Below are positions 17,415-26,223 of a DNA stretch of 44,096 bases, piece after piece. The position numbers and the translations under genes were made by a program. The notes beneath the pieces are model-generated. The model was not told where the DNA came from. It saw only the letters and a program-made list of their open reading frames with translations, and ran no database searches. Position 1 is the stretch's first letter. The number at the start of each line of letters is the position of its first letter. Origin of the DNA: Oscillospiraceae bacterium (GTDB lineage Bacteria > Bacillota > Clostridia > Oscillospirales > Ruminococcaceae); contig JAAYNJ010000001.1 of the NCBI GenBank assembly GCA_012520915.1, positions 1 through 44,096 on the forward strand, in the 5' to 3' direction.

Positions 17415-18623
17415 TTATATCCCCGTTGCCTTTTTGATTAGTCTCACGGCTTCCTCTACGCCGCCTTCTTCCTTGATTTTTTCGGAAATCAGCTCCGCAT
17501 TCCTTTTCTTTTCCTCATATTCGCTTTTCATATTCATTATCGCTTTATATATCGAATCTTCGCTCAAATCTTTTGACTTCAGGGGTTTTACTGCGACATT
17601 GATGTTATAAAGCTGCATGGCAAAACCCGTTTGGTCCAAAGCGTGCGGTACCGGAATTGAGGGAACGCCGTATATCATCGTCGCCGCCGCAGTTCCGAAT
17701 CCGCAATGGTGAATGACAAACAGACACTGCTTAAAAAGAAAGCTGTGGGGAACGCTGCCGCATGAAATCATGGTTTCCGGCAGTTCATAGTCCGAAAGCG
17801 TCTTCTGAAAACCCTGGATAATTGCCCTGTGCCCCGATTTTTTGAAAGCGTTAACGAACATATCCAGTTTTTTCTTTTCGGATTTATCTTCGAAAGACAT
17901 CGCCCCGAGAGCGAGAATTATCGGCTTTTCACCGCCGGCGAGAAATCCGGCGAGTTTTTCGTCAGGCGTATAACTTTCTTCCTTCTCATACCAATAGCCC
18001 GTCAGAACATGATGTTTTTCCCAATACGGATTTCTTTCCAAAACGTGTTTGCTTATAGGTATCAGATTCAGCTTGCGGGAAATAATCTCGTCGGAAGACT
18101 TGATCGGTTTCAATCCGTAGAGTGCTCTGATTTTGTTGTAGGGTTTTGCAACCTGACTTCCTATTATCGCGCCCGTCAGTTTATTCCAAAAGGTTTGGGG
18201 CTTGAGTTTTTCGGCAATCATCTCTTTCTGCAAAGTAACATTGACCGTGGGAATTCTCAACATCTCAGCCTCTGTTGCGCCCATCTGACTGTGGCTCACA
18301 ACAATCAAATCCTTGCCCCTGCATACTCTGTAAATCTCGCTTGTTGAATTTTTAATAATCTTGAAAACAAAATTCATCATCCTGAGCATGCTCAATGCGG
18401 GGTTTGAAACTTTCCCTCGGATAACCGCAGCCTCTTTTTCTATATCGATATCCGGACCGACCGGCTCAAAATGAATGCCGGAATCCTCGACCAATTTTCT
18501 CCAGCAGGGATGTGAACCGAGCGTTACATCGTAACCGTTCTTAATGAGTTCTTTGGACAGAAAAATATACGGCTGAATATCGCCTCTTGTACCCATTGTA
18601 AACATGGCAATCTTTTTCATCAT
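17415..18623 (-). CDS. GT1-family (UDP-glucosyl/macrolide-type) glycosyltransferase
   Basis: 402 aa. The N-terminus has TMGTRGDIQPYIFLSKEL, typical of sterol/macrolide glycosyltransferases. The C-terminal sugar-nucleotide site reads HHCGFGTAAATMIYGVPSI.PVPHALDQ, matching the GT-B donor-binding signature. It should transfer a sugar from a nucleotide donor to a hydrophobic acceptor such as a lipid, natural product or drug. It starts with ATGATGA overlapping the stop of the flavoprotein gene, so the two are translated together. The acceptor is unknown; detoxification or glycolipid synthesis are both possible. Confidence 0.85.
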   Translation of the reverse strand: MMKKIAMFTMGTRGDIQPYIFLSKELIKNGYDVTLGSHPCWRKLVEDSGIHFEPVGPDIDIEKEAAVIRGKVSNPALSMLRMMNFVFKIIKNSTSEIYRVCRGKDLIVVSHSQMGATEAEMLRIPTVNVTLQKEMIAEKLKPQTFWNKLTGAIIGSQVAKPYNKIRALYGLKPIKSSDEIISRKLNLIPISKHVLERNPYWEKHHVLTGYWYEKEESYTPDEKLAGFLAGGEKPIILALGAMSFEDKSEKKKLDMFVNAFKKSGHRAIIQGFQKTLSDYELPETMISCGSVPHSFLFKQCLFVIHHCGFGTAAATMIYGVPSIPVPHALDQTGFAMQLYNINVAVKPLKSKDLSEDSIYKAIMNMKSEYEEKKRNAELISEKIKEEGGVEEAVRLIKKATGI

Positions 18624-19327
18624 CCGCTCCTTGTAATCCAGCCGTTATTGATCCAGTGCTGCAAATCCACGCTTATTTCCGCTCCCGGCAGGGTGTTTTT
18701 CGAAAGTGTGGATTGCATGATTTTGCACATTTTGAAAATGAATTTCGTTTTTAAGCTCCTCTTTGCCGACCTCAGATTTTTAAACCTATTTGCGAATGCG
18801 CGAACCTTCTTTTCAAAGCGGTTTCTTCTTTTCTTTGAAATCTCGTCCCAGATAACGCCTTCCATCATGCCGAAACCGATTTTTTTTACCCTCGACACGC
18901 CCAGCCAATTCAGAGACGTTTCCACGTCTTTTTGGGCGGATCTGTTGGGCGCGCCTATGCTCTGCGTTATAATCGCCGCCGTTTTATCGAACATTTTGGG
19001 GTCGGGGCGGTGCGCAAACCAATGGACGCCCAGGTGATCCAGCAGGCTTTTTAAATGACCGGGCGCTCTCAGCACATATACGGGATAGGCGAATACAATC
19101 AAATCGGATTCCAGCATCGCCTGCCAAATCGGATTTACTTTCTGATAGTGCGGACAGAGCGTTTCGCTCTTCATAAAACACGTTTTACAGCCTGTACAGT
19201 AAGCCGGAGCGTCTTTCGGAAGGTAGAATTCCGTAAGCTGTTCAGGTTTCAGCTCGTCGATGAATATTTCCTTTAAGTTATAGGTACACCCTTTTTGTTC
19301 GGTGCCGTTTATCACAACGCATTTCAT
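18620..19327 (-). CDS. Flavodoxin-fold NAD(P)H-dependent oxidoreductase
   Basis: 235 aa. It has a flavodoxin-like fold with an N-terminal VVINGTEQKGCTYN phosphate loop, a redox-like Cys cluster YCTGCKTCF and the family's FAYPVYVLRAPGHLKSLLD segment. The C-terminal ~70 residues are basic and helical. It is probably an FMN-dependent reductase. It is coupled by overlapping stop and start codons to the glycosyltransferase gene, so the pair may modify the same compound. Confidence 0.75.
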   Translation of the reverse strand: MKCVVINGTEQKGCTYNLKEIFIDELKPEQLTEFYLPKDAPAYCTGCKTCFMKSETLCPHYQKVNPIWQAMLESDLIVFAYPVYVLRAPGHLKSLLDHLGVHWFAHRPDPKMFDKTAAIITQSIGAPNRSAQKDVETSLNWLGVSRVKKIGFGMMEGVIWDEISKKRRNRFEKKVRAFANRFKNLRSAKRSLKTKFIFKMCKIMQSTLSKNTLPGAEISVDLQHWINNGWITRSG

Positions 19328-19428
19328 TTTTTTGTTCTCTTTTTCGATAAAAATTATCCTTCGTCTTTTTTAACTGATTTCGATTTCGGGTATTACTTTA
19401 TATAGAAATGAGGTTAGTCCGGGATATG

Positions 19429-20061
19429 CTAAAGAATTTTAACCGGCTGTCTGATGACGGTTTTCCGCTTCTCGGCCGCCACCTTTCTCGGGTCGGACAG
19501 ATAGATTTCATGGTGTAATCTGTTTTCGTTTATATCGATTGCATATCCGTTCTCTTCCAAAAAAGCGCACATAATCGCCAGGGTTTCAGGTTCGTCGTCG
19601 TACGGGCCGATATGCATCATCTGAACGCAAAGCCCCTCGTCAATAGTAAGGTATTCCGCCGGCGAACAATCGACCTTCTTCTTTTTTGATGCGGTTTCCG
19701 CCGCCCACTTGAAGTTGTCCTCCGTTACGAAATCGGGAAGTCTGATTACGGAAATCCAGTTAAAGGTGGACTTATCGGAATAATCAACCCCGACGACATT
19801 GTCCTGCCACCAGAATCCTTCAAGCGGAGGGACGACATATTCAAAAAAACCTTCAATCCTGTAATCGGTTTTATAACTCATCCTCAGAGTATATGCCACC
19901 GCGTATAATATGCCGATTGACTGCTGATATGCGCCTCCGACCTCATTCGGATCGCCTTTTCCGCGAACGGCAATATAATTCGCCCTCGGCACATCGACAA
20001 TCTCAGGCTTGTTTTTGGGCAGATAGAACTCTTTATATTCCTTTTTAAAATCGAACGCCAT
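19429..20061 (-). CDS. GyrI-like small-molecule-binding protein
   Basis: 210 aa, soluble. It contains VPRANYIAVRGKGDPNE near the N-terminus and the late MMHIGPYDDEPETL...FLEENGY...HHEIYLSDP signature of the GyrI-like/SOUL-type domain. No DNA-binding helix-turn-helix is present, so this is the stand-alone form. Relatives of this form bind or hydrolyse planar or reactive xenobiotics, and some were described as cyclopropanoid hydrolases. A drug-binding or detoxifying role is inferred. It has its own ribosome binding site (AGGTGAAAAG region) and is not overlapped by neighbours. Confidence 0.75.
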   Translation of the reverse strand: MAFDFKKEYKEFYLPKNKPEIVDVPRANYIAVRGKGDPNEVGGAYQQSIGILYAVAYTLRMSYKTDYRIEGFFEYVVPPLEGFWWQDNVVGVDYSDKSTFNWISVIRLPDFVTEDNFKWAAETASKKKKVDCSPAEYLTIDEGLCVQMMHIGPYDDEPETLAIMCAFLEENGYAIDINENRLHHEIYLSDPRKVAAEKRKTVIRQPVKIL

Positions 20062-20092
20062 AGCTTTTCACCTCGAAAACAAAGTTTTTCCT

Positions 20093-20965
20093 TTATCGGT
20101 TCAGGACAACCTTGAGCACCATAAAAACCAAAGTCAGAACCGTGTAGGCGAAAATACCCCTGTTTGTGAAGAAACCTTTTGCCGCCTCTCTGTTCATAAA
20201 ACCCGGACTGTCGTCCAAAACTATCTTTTTTCTATTTTTAATAAACAGTATGAGACCGGTTATGCCGAGCGCCATAATCAGCAGGGAATAGATGCCCAGC
20301 GCCGTGACAGAAAACTCCATGAGCAGTTGTATAATGACGGAGTTAAAAAGATTGGAGAGGGAATGCATGATAACCGCCAAAAGCATGCTGCCCGATTTTA
20401 CGGTGAGGTACGCCCAGATAAGCCCCATGATGAAGGTGTAGACAATGTGCGTCAAACCGATTGATACGCCGTGCAAAATCGCAAAACAGTATGCCGATGT
20501 CAGGATATAGAACCTTTCGCCGTACCTCATCAACCTGGTTGCGAAAAGATGCCTGAAAACTAACTCCTCTATGACGGGGTTGAATACAAGCAGCATAAAT
20601 GCCATGGTGAATGTCAGGGGGTCGGATTCGGTCGAGGCGCTGACGCCGCCGAAAAGTGAAATTATTATCGACAGTATATTGAGCACCATAAAGGCGGTGC
20701 AATGCAGTAAAAAACAAAGGAGAATCGTCCGGAAGGAAACCTTGCTTTTTATCCTTAGGGAAAAGGGCTGTTTTGAAATGTTTTTGGTGCTCAAAAAGAA
20801 GAGACCCAAACCCGCAACGTACAATACCGCAAGACCTGTTACGCCTTTTATATTATCCGGAAAGGGCAACAGGGGGCTTATTACTATGGAATACATCCAA
20901 TACAGCCCGAACATCGCGGCGATGCCGAGCGCAACCTTCTCCAAATCTTTTGCTTTGTTGTACAT
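20093..20965 (-). CDS. CPBP-family intramembrane metalloprotease
   Basis: 290 aa with about eight TM helices. The CPBP (Abi) motifs are intact: VIEELVFRHLF (EExxxR), AILHG with the first conserved His, and VIMHSLSNL with the second His and Asn. It is thus a likely active glutamate-dependent intramembrane protease of the Rce1 type. Bacterial members act in bacteriocin immunity or maturation or in membrane proteostasis. Its ATG shares the A of the TAA of the upstream alpha/beta hydrolase gene (TAATG), so they are translationally coupled. Confidence 0.85.
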   Translation of the reverse strand: MYNKAKDLEKVALGIAAMFGLYWMYSIVISPLLPFPDNIKGVTGLAVLYVAGLGLFFLSTKNISKQPFSLRIKSKVSFRTILLCFLLHCTAFMVLNILSIIISLFGGVSASTESDPLTFTMAFMLLVFNPVIEELVFRHLFATRLMRYGERFYILTSAYCFAILHGVSIGLTHIVYTFIMGLIWAYLTVKSGSMLLAVIMHSLSNLFNSVIIQLLMEFSVTALGIYSLLIMALGITGLILFIKNRKKIVLDDSPGFMNREAAKGFFTNRGIFAYTVLTLVFMVLKVVLNR

Positions 20966-21723
20966 TAGCGCACCTCCGACAGCACCTTATCCAGTTCCTC
21001 AATCATTTGTTCTGGAAAAAACATCATGGTTTCACAATGTGATTTTCCTTTAAAACATTTTATAACGCTGTTTTTATAATGCTTTGAAATAAACAAAGCC
21101 GACCTTTTTGCTATCAGTTCATTGATTTTTGTTCCATGGAAATAATAAATTTCTGTGTTTTGATTGCCCGGAATATCCGATAACTTGAAATTTGCCACGC
21201 CCTTTATGCAGCTTATTATAGTGGCGTCCGTCATGTAATCAAGCACCTTCAGGAAGTCATCAAAGCAGTCTTCCGGACAAAACCTTTTTGCACGTTTTAT
21301 TGTCTTTTCATTTCTTTGCCGTGATTTGGCAGTCACATTCATATAAAATCCGAGCATGATTTTTTCTGCGAAACGATTGACGGATACGAGAGGTGAGCCG
21401 TCAAAAATTATTTTTTCAATCTTTAATCGGCGGTTCTGCCAAAACGTTGCAGCCAACACCCCGCCCATCGACATTGCATATACGGCAAAAACTTCTCTGC
21501 CGTATACGGATAAGTAATAATCTTCAAATTCTTTGGCGGTTTCTGAAAATGAAATGAAGTTCTCGGCGTGATTCGGATAATGTCCGGGCATTATCAAAAC
21601 AACGACATGAAAATTATCCCTGAAATAGTCTATATACCTGTTCCAGATTTGATAGGGCATTTGAAACCCGTGTATAAGAATAAGCTTTCTTTTAGATTTG
21701 TCGCCAAACTCCAAGACTTTCAA
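20965..21723 (-). CDS. Alpha/beta hydrolase
   Basis: 252 aa from a TTG start with GGAG upstream. It shows LILIHGFQMPY (oxyanion HG), the nucleophile elbow YAMSMGGV (GxSxG-like, AMSMG) and a late KGSHCET segment supplying the catalytic His. It is a typical small cytoplasmic serine hydrolase with no signal peptide. The substrate is unknown. Coupled translation with the CPBP protease suggests they work on a shared membrane or lipid-modified substrate, but this is inference. Confidence 0.8.
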   Translation of the reverse strand: MKVLEFGDKSKRKLILIHGFQMPYQIWNRYIDYFRDNFHVVVLIMPGHYPNHAENFISFSETAKEFEDYYLSVYGREVFAVYAMSMGGVLAATFWQNRRLKIEKIIFDGSPLVSVNRFAEKIMLGFYMNVTAKSRQRNEKTIKRAKRFCPEDCFDDFLKVLDYMTDATIISCIKGVANFKLSDIPGNQNTEIYYFHGTKINELIAKRSALFISKHYKNSVIKCFKGKSHCETMMFFPEQMIEELDKVLSEVR

Positions 21724-21794
21724 GCTGTATTTCTCCGATAGATCAAATTGATTTTTTCAATGAAATCCAATATTCATAGACAGACCGGTTAAGG

Positions 21795-22535
21795 TTAAGA
21801 TTCTCCCTGTTCGGGATATCCGTAGCGGCTTTTTCCGAGAGTCGCTCTGCCGTAGTTTATGGCGGAAACGGGACAGTTGTGAAGGCACCTCAAACAGTGA
21901 TCGCAGATGTTCTTTTGCCATACGGGCCGACCGCCTGTCAGTTCGATTGCCCCGACCGGGCAGTCCTTTGCGCATTTGCCGCAACCGATACATGCTGCGC
22001 TCGCAGTAAAAGGCTTCGTACGGCGGAATATCGAATAGAGAGAATGTACCGCCCTTCCGAAAATCCTCGCAACGGGGGAACTGCGGCAGGGCTTTTCTTT
22101 GTCGTCCAGTATCCGTTGGAGCCGGATTTCGGCTTCCGACAGAAGTCTTTTTTGTGAGTCGGCGTCAGGAACCTCGTGAATGACGATGTAATTTGTCACC
22201 ATGACCAGCTCGTATACCTCAGCTTTCGGCAGATTAACAGCCTTGAGTATCCGGTTAAGATGATAATCGCCTGCGCCGAGATAACCGCCGCAGGTTATGA
22301 CGGCAACTATTTTTTTGACGTTTGAAAACCGGTGCAGTCTAAAAAAATCCGAGACAAATTTTGACACGCCCCAAAAGCAGTTAAAGGTGACCATAAAAAG
22401 GGTTTCGCCGTCGGGCAACACATAGCTCTCATTATCTTCCGCCTTTGCCATATCGATTATTCTGCCGGGACGGCGCCTGCTTATTTCACGTGCGACGTGA
22501 TATGAATTTCCTGTAGAACTGTAGTAAAGAACCAT
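21795..22535 (-). CDS. EFR1-type flavodoxin-ferredoxin fusion
   Basis: 246 aa. The N-terminal flavodoxin-like domain begins YYSSTGNSYHVA, the FMN phosphate loop. The C-terminus holds two 4Fe-4S ferredoxin motifs, CIGCGKCAKDCP and CDHCLRCLHNCP. Such EFR1 proteins are common in anaerobic Firmicutes and shuttle electrons between an FMN and two clusters. The partner is unknown. It is encoded by itself with GGGAAG before the ATG, and the cysteine motifs are complete. Confidence 0.85.
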   Translation of the reverse strand: MVLYYSSTGNSYHVAREISRRRPGRIIDMAKAEDNESYVLPDGETLFMVTFNCFWGVSKFVSDFFRLHRFSNVKKIVAVITCGGYLGAGDYHLNRILKAVNLPKAEVYELVMVTNYIVIHEVPDADSQKRLLSEAEIRLQRILDDKEKPCRSSPVARIFGRAVHSLYSIFRRTKPFTASAACIGCGKCAKDCPVGAIELTGGRPVWQKNICDHCLRCLHNCPVSAINYGRATLGKSRYGYPEQGES

Positions 22536-22621
22536 TTTGAACTTCCCGAATTAAACCGGTTTTTTATAAACCCTTATGTAAATGCCTGCCCCGCACTATC
22601 GCCGGAATAACGGTAACCTGC

Positions 22622-23101
22622 CTAATCAAGCTCAAAGAGGAAGTCTTCATAATCCCCGACATAGTATCTCAGGTTCTTTCTGCCTCTTCGGATTATCGTG
22701 TGTCCCTCCGCCTCCAGCATTATTTTCTGCGCCTCTATGCCGCCGGGATATTTTTCGTTCAGTTCGCCGTTTGCCTTAAGAGTTCTCCAGTAAGGGGTTT
22801 TATCCTCTGAACGCTGGTGGCTTGCCCATGCGGCGATGGAGACAAATACTCCCGCAGTTATCGGTTCGGTAAAATCCGCCCCCGATTTGACAGCGAAATA
22901 TTCGCGGATTTTCCCGACGGTTATGACCTTTCCGAAGGGAATCCTTTTCATAACCCTGTCGTAGTCAATCGGAGGGGCGAAGTACATTCTGTCCCCGCCG
23001 TATTTTTTTATGCTCATCTCATCGGTAATAGTCTGAAACTTGGGCATATCTTTGCCGTCGCGCAACATAGCGTTAAAGTCTTTTTTGTCTTCGTTTGCCA
23101 T
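22622..23101 (-). CDS. Alkyltransferase-like (MGMT-fold) DNA repair protein lacking the acceptor cysteine
   Basis: About 159 aa from the ATG of MANEDKKDF, which has GAGGTGAG upstream; a start at 23122 is possible. The MGMT/ATL DNA-binding domain is recognisable: IPFGKVITVGKIREY (helix-turn-helix and Arg finger region), then TPYWRTLKANGELNEKYPGG and ...EG. In active MGMT the site is PCHR; here it is PYWR with no Cys. It is therefore expected to bind alkylated guanine and flag it for nucleotide excision repair, as ATL proteins do, and not remove the alkyl group. Confidence 0.75.
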   Translation of the reverse strand: MANEDKKDFNAMLRDGKDMPKFQTITDEMSIKKYGGDRMYFAPPIDYDRVMKRIPFGKVITVGKIREYFAVKSGADFTEPITAGVFVSIAAWASHQRSEDKTPYWRTLKANGELNEKYPGGIEAQKIMLEAEGHTIIRRGRKNLRYYVGDYEDFLFELD

Positions 23102-23178
23102 ATTACTCACCTCTCGACACAAGAATAATTGCTTTTTCAGACCCGTGCAATGAGACGGTTTGAAAATAATCTGAAAAT

Positions 23179-23979
23179 TTAAGTTTTCCGCTTGCTCTTT
23201 CTATTCAAAAGGGCAAAAACAAAAATAAGAAGAATATTTAAAATCAGGACGACTATACTGCCCTCCATCTTCGGAGTGCCTCCGGTCAGCAATATATTTC
23301 CGCTGAACTCGACCGCATAAAGATTTGGATAATCATCCGCCAACACCACTCCGCCCAATATAATTCCCCCGGTAAAATTCCAGATGAAGTGCATTATCAT
23401 AGGGGCAATCAGGGAACCGGTATATTCAAGCACAATCGTCATCAGCAAACTCATGGTCAGGACATTGACTACCGGAATAACCCCCGCCTCAAACACTCCG
23501 CCGTGCATAAAGGTGAACAATGCGGTGGTTATTATTGCCGCGACGGCGACATTGTAATCGGTTTTAAGCATCTGATACAGATATCCTCTTGCGAGAAGTT
23601 CCTGCATCGCCGAGTTGATAAAAACCGAAAGAGCCCACAGCCACAACATGGGTACGGAATTATATGAAACAATCTTCATCGTCCCCGACAATATCAAAAC
23701 CGCAGCCGCGGTTCCTATCCATATAACACCGGCCAAAATACCTGTAACGGCGCTTTTGAGAGGGGAGAGCAGAATGTTCAGTTTTATCCGCCTCTTTTCA
23801 ATTAACCAAAAGAGCGCCGTGAAGATGACGACCGACAAAAAGGGGATAAGCTCGGACAAAAACCGCCAAATCGCGGCGTCCAAAGAATCGGGAATAAGGA
23901 ACATTCCCGCCGAAAGCAGAACCGCCCATCCCGCAAAAAATATCAGTACCTTTCCGATTGTGATGAGTATTTTTTTCAT
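23179..23979 (-). CDS. CPBP-family membrane protein with altered first active-site residue
   Basis: About 266 aa from the ATG of MKKILITIGK; a TTG start at 23991 is equally possible. It has eight TM helices. The CPBP motifs are AMQELLARGYL, FMHGG and MHFIWNF. In most family members the first motif is EExxxR; here the first Glu is Gln (QE...R) while both His are kept. It may have altered or residual activity. It belongs to the run of CPBP genes between 20 and 30 kb. The function is otherwise unknown. Confidence 0.7.
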   Translation of the reverse strand: MKKILITIGKVLIFFAGWAVLLSAGMFLIPDSLDAAIWRFLSELIPFLSVVIFTALFWLIEKRRIKLNILLSPLKSAVTGILAGVIWIGTAAAVLILSGTMKIVSYNSVPMLWLWALSVFINSAMQELLARGYLYQMLKTDYNVAVAAIITTALFTFMHGGVFEAGVIPVVNVLTMSLLMTIVLEYTGSLIAPMIMHFIWNFTGGIILGGVVLADDYPNLYAVEFSGNILLTGGTPKMEGSIVVLILNILLIFVFALLNRKSKRKT

Positions 23980-24096
23980 TCCCGTCTGCAACCCGATTAA
24001 AAAATCTTTTCCATTCTTTCCGGATGATAAAATTGTATCTTATCGCAAGGAGAATGAACAGAAAAACCGAAAAGGAAGCCGCATAACAGGTTTCCC

Positions 24097-24918
24097 TTAT
24101 ATATCCGTACCCGGCTTTTTCCTCGTGAAGTTATAGATGATTAGAGGCAGAAGCGCGACGGTGTAGGAATAAATCCAGTTTTGGGGCGAAGTGTGAAAGG
24201 TTTCGACGGGTGAGAAAATAAGAAAGTTCAGCGCCAGATTGGCAATGAAAGTTATAATCAGACTTTTGAAGATCAGAACATAAGCCCCGATTACGACGCT
24301 GATGCCGAAGGTTATCAGAATCTCCTCGGTCATTGCGGAAAAACTGTGGATTTCATTTATGCTCGCAAAGTGATATATGGAATAAACAAAAGATGTCACC
24401 AGAACTGAAAGTATCTTTCCGATCGCGGTATCGCCGAACACCCTGATTAAGCCCTGAAGGAACAGACCGTACCACATGAGCGTGTAGGCTATCATAGTAG
24501 GTATTAGCAGGACGAGAGGGGAGATGAGATAGGTGAAATCCCCTGAGAAGACCCCGCTCAATGAGAGCTGCTCTCCCTCGCTTATTGCCATAATTCCCAA
24601 ACCGACGAAGGCTGCAAAAAAAATCAGACTGAAGACAACAAATGCGGGGGTGATTTTTTTCGGCGACCGACTTACCGGTAACCTCCATTTCTTTATAAAG
24701 TAATGGCTTGAAGCGATTCCGACTATGGCGACGGTCAGAAAGTATATGAGAGTGCCCCAGTGATATGTGACAGATTGAAGATCGACCGGCAGTTGAGTTT
24801 TAAACTCTGCTCCAAGATAAAAAAGTGCATTTGCGCAGAGATTTCCTATAAACCAGGCAAGCCAGACAAGGGAGAGCGTTCTTAAAATTTGTATCTTTGC
24901 AACTTTGTTCTCTTGCAT
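24097..24918 (-). CDS. Polytopic membrane protein, degenerate CPBP-like
   Basis: 273 aa with about eight hydrophobic helices. The segment YTLMWYGLFLQGLIRVFG...SIYHFASINE lies where a CPBP active site would be and keeps a His (YHFAS), but the EExxxR glutamates are absent. It may be a catalytically dead relative of its neighbours or a different membrane family. I cannot name it with certainty. There is no signal peptide cleavage site. It is preceded by a GGAGG-type site upstream of the ATG. Confidence 0.5.
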   Translation of the reverse strand: MQENKVAKIQILRTLSLVWLAWFIGNLCANALFYLGAEFKTQLPVDLQSVTYHWGTLIYFLTVAIVGIASSHYFIKKWRLPVSRSPKKITPAFVVFSLIFFAAFVGLGIMAISEGEQLSLSGVFSGDFTYLISPLVLLIPTMIAYTLMWYGLFLQGLIRVFGDTAIGKILSVLVTSFVYSIYHFASINEIHSFSAMTEEILITFGISVVIGAYVLIFKSLIITFIANLALNFLIFSPVETFHTSPQNWIYSYTVALLPLIIYNFTRKKPGTDI

Positions 24919-24990
24919 AAAACATATTCCTCCGGGATTTTTGAATACTTAAAAACGGCGGAGAGGATGTCGTTTATCTGAACAGGATTT

Positions 24991-25470
24991 CTATTGCGGG
25001 GATTCTATCTCCTTTTTATGCATCAAATGAATGCCGATATGTCCGATTCCGAGGATTGTGATGGAAATCAGCATCAGTATGTTCTTGCCGTAAATTCCCA
25101 AAAGAAAAAAAGCCGCAACCGGAAGGGTTGCGCCGGCAACGGGCACTCCGAGGATACTGCTGTAGAAGTCCCGCATGGTCTTTTCGCTTTTGAAATACCT
25201 GATCCAGTAAATTTCATAAATCAGCATCAATAAAAATGCAACAACCAGCCACCACGACCAATCCGACCAGGGCTTTATATTAAAGTCGGAAAAGATGAGC
25301 GCCGTGCAGGAAACGAGAATCTGTCCGATTCTCTCAAACGCCAAAAGCACCTTGTTTTCCTTGATGACGTATTTTTCATAATCCTTCGGCTGATTTTTCG
25401 TCCATATAATGTTCGGCACCGTCAGCATGAGGAGAAATACAAGACCGACATACGAAAACCCGAAATTCAT
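24991..25470 (-). CDS. Conserved four-TM membrane protein of unknown function
   Basis: 159 aa. It begins MNFGFSYVGLVFLLMLTVPNIIWTKNQPKDYE and has about four membrane segments, with a charged loop (PKDYEKYVIKENK) after the first and another (YFKSEKTMRD) after the third. The N-terminal wording is familiar from many clostridial genomes as a conserved membrane protein, but no function is known to me. It lies between a degenerate CPBP-like gene and a small membrane peptide gene. Confidence 0.6.
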   Translation of the reverse strand: MNFGFSYVGLVFLLMLTVPNIIWTKNQPKDYEKYVIKENKVLLAFERIGQILVSCTALIFSDFNIKPWSDWSWWLVVAFLLMLIYEIYWIRYFKSEKTMRDFYSSILGVPVAGATLPVAAFFLLGIYGKNILMLISITILGIGHIGIHLMHKKEIESPQ

Positions 25471-25560
25471 ATACTGTCCCCGCGATTGTTTAAATCTGTC
25501 GTCCGAACTCTTAAGACCTTTTTTCTCAAACGGAGTTCAAACGGGAGTGAAAAAGAAATA

Positions 25561-25734
25561 TTAATCTTTTTTAAAAAAATAGTTTTTTGCAAAATTAACG
25601 CCGTAAAGCATAACCGTTGCCGTAGACAATAGAATTGCCAACGATCTCCCGTCGATAATTGCATAAATCAGATTGGCGATTATGATGCCGATAAACAGGA
25701 TATCAAGAAGTAAGGTTATTTTTGATTTTTTCAT
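25561..25734 (-). CDS. Small membrane protein A (57 aa), paralogue of the gene at 25999
   Basis: Reading the minus strand from the ATG ending at 25734 gives 57 aa beginning MKKSKITLLLDILFIG and ending NYFFKKD. There are two hydrophobic stretches (about residues 7-26 and 31-46) with a charged turn (IIDGRS) between them and a basic tail. It aligns with the 55-aa protein at 25999-26166: both have MK, LDIL at residues 10-13 and GR at 29-30. The upstream GGAAAGAG is a weak ribosome site. The function is unknown. Confidence 0.55.
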   Translation of the reverse strand: MKKSKITLLLDILFIGIIIANLIYAIIDGRSLAILLSTATVMLYGVNFAKNYFFKKD

Positions 25735-25843
25735 AACTCATCTCTTTCCGTATTCAAATGACAGTCTCTTTTAAAACCCGCCCGGATGACTTTTCCAACG
25801 GATAATTCTGCAGGTTAAATACTTTAATTAAAGCACTAATAAG

Positions 25844-25879
25844 TAAACTTGAATTTATTTTTATGTAAATTCAAGTTTA
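25844..25879. terminator. Hairpin between the two small membrane-protein genes
   Basis: TAAACTTGAATTTA (25844-25857) pairs perfectly with TAAATTCAAGTTTA (25866-25879) around an 8-nt loop. ATTTTT follows on the plus strand. It probably ends transcription of the small gene at 25999; it could work in both directions. Confidence 0.6.
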
Positions 25880-25998
25880 ATTTTTGCAAATCCGCGTACA
25901 AACCGACTGTCTTTGCAAGATTTATGAGTTTTTTAAAAGCTCCGGTTTTCTCGAACGGAGATCATAAAACAAATAATCAAGAGATTTGTTCCCTTAAA

Positions 25999-26166
25999 TT
26001 ATTTGCGGAAATGTCTGCTATAAAAAGAATTGCCATGTATTCCCAGCAGAATTAATGTGATAAACACGGTGCTTGTTCTTCCTATAACAATCGATATGAC
26101 CAAAGTCACTATTATGCCGACCAAAATAAGGATATCGAGTATTAAGGATGTATTAAAATTTTTCAT
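25999..26166 (-). CDS. Small membrane protein B (55 aa), tandem paralogue
   Basis: Translation from the ATG ending at 26166 (GAGAGGG just upstream) gives MKNFNTSLILDILILVG..., 55 aa. The first 30 residues track the 57-aa protein at 25561. After residue ~44 the sequence becomes polar and unlike the paralogue. A +1 frame change there would restore a hydrophobic stretch (MAILFIADIS) ending at a stop at 25977, so the gene may carry a frameshift. The two genes share a 15-mer (TTTTCTCRAACGGAG) downstream, which supports a tandem duplication. Confidence 0.5.
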   Translation of the reverse strand: MKNFNTSLILDILILVGIIVTLVISIVIGRTSTVFITLILLGIHGNSFYSRHFRK

Positions 26167-26223
26167 AAACCCTCTCTTTTCATATGACGAATATAAAAAC
26201 GCTACGGACTGGCTTTGAACTTA

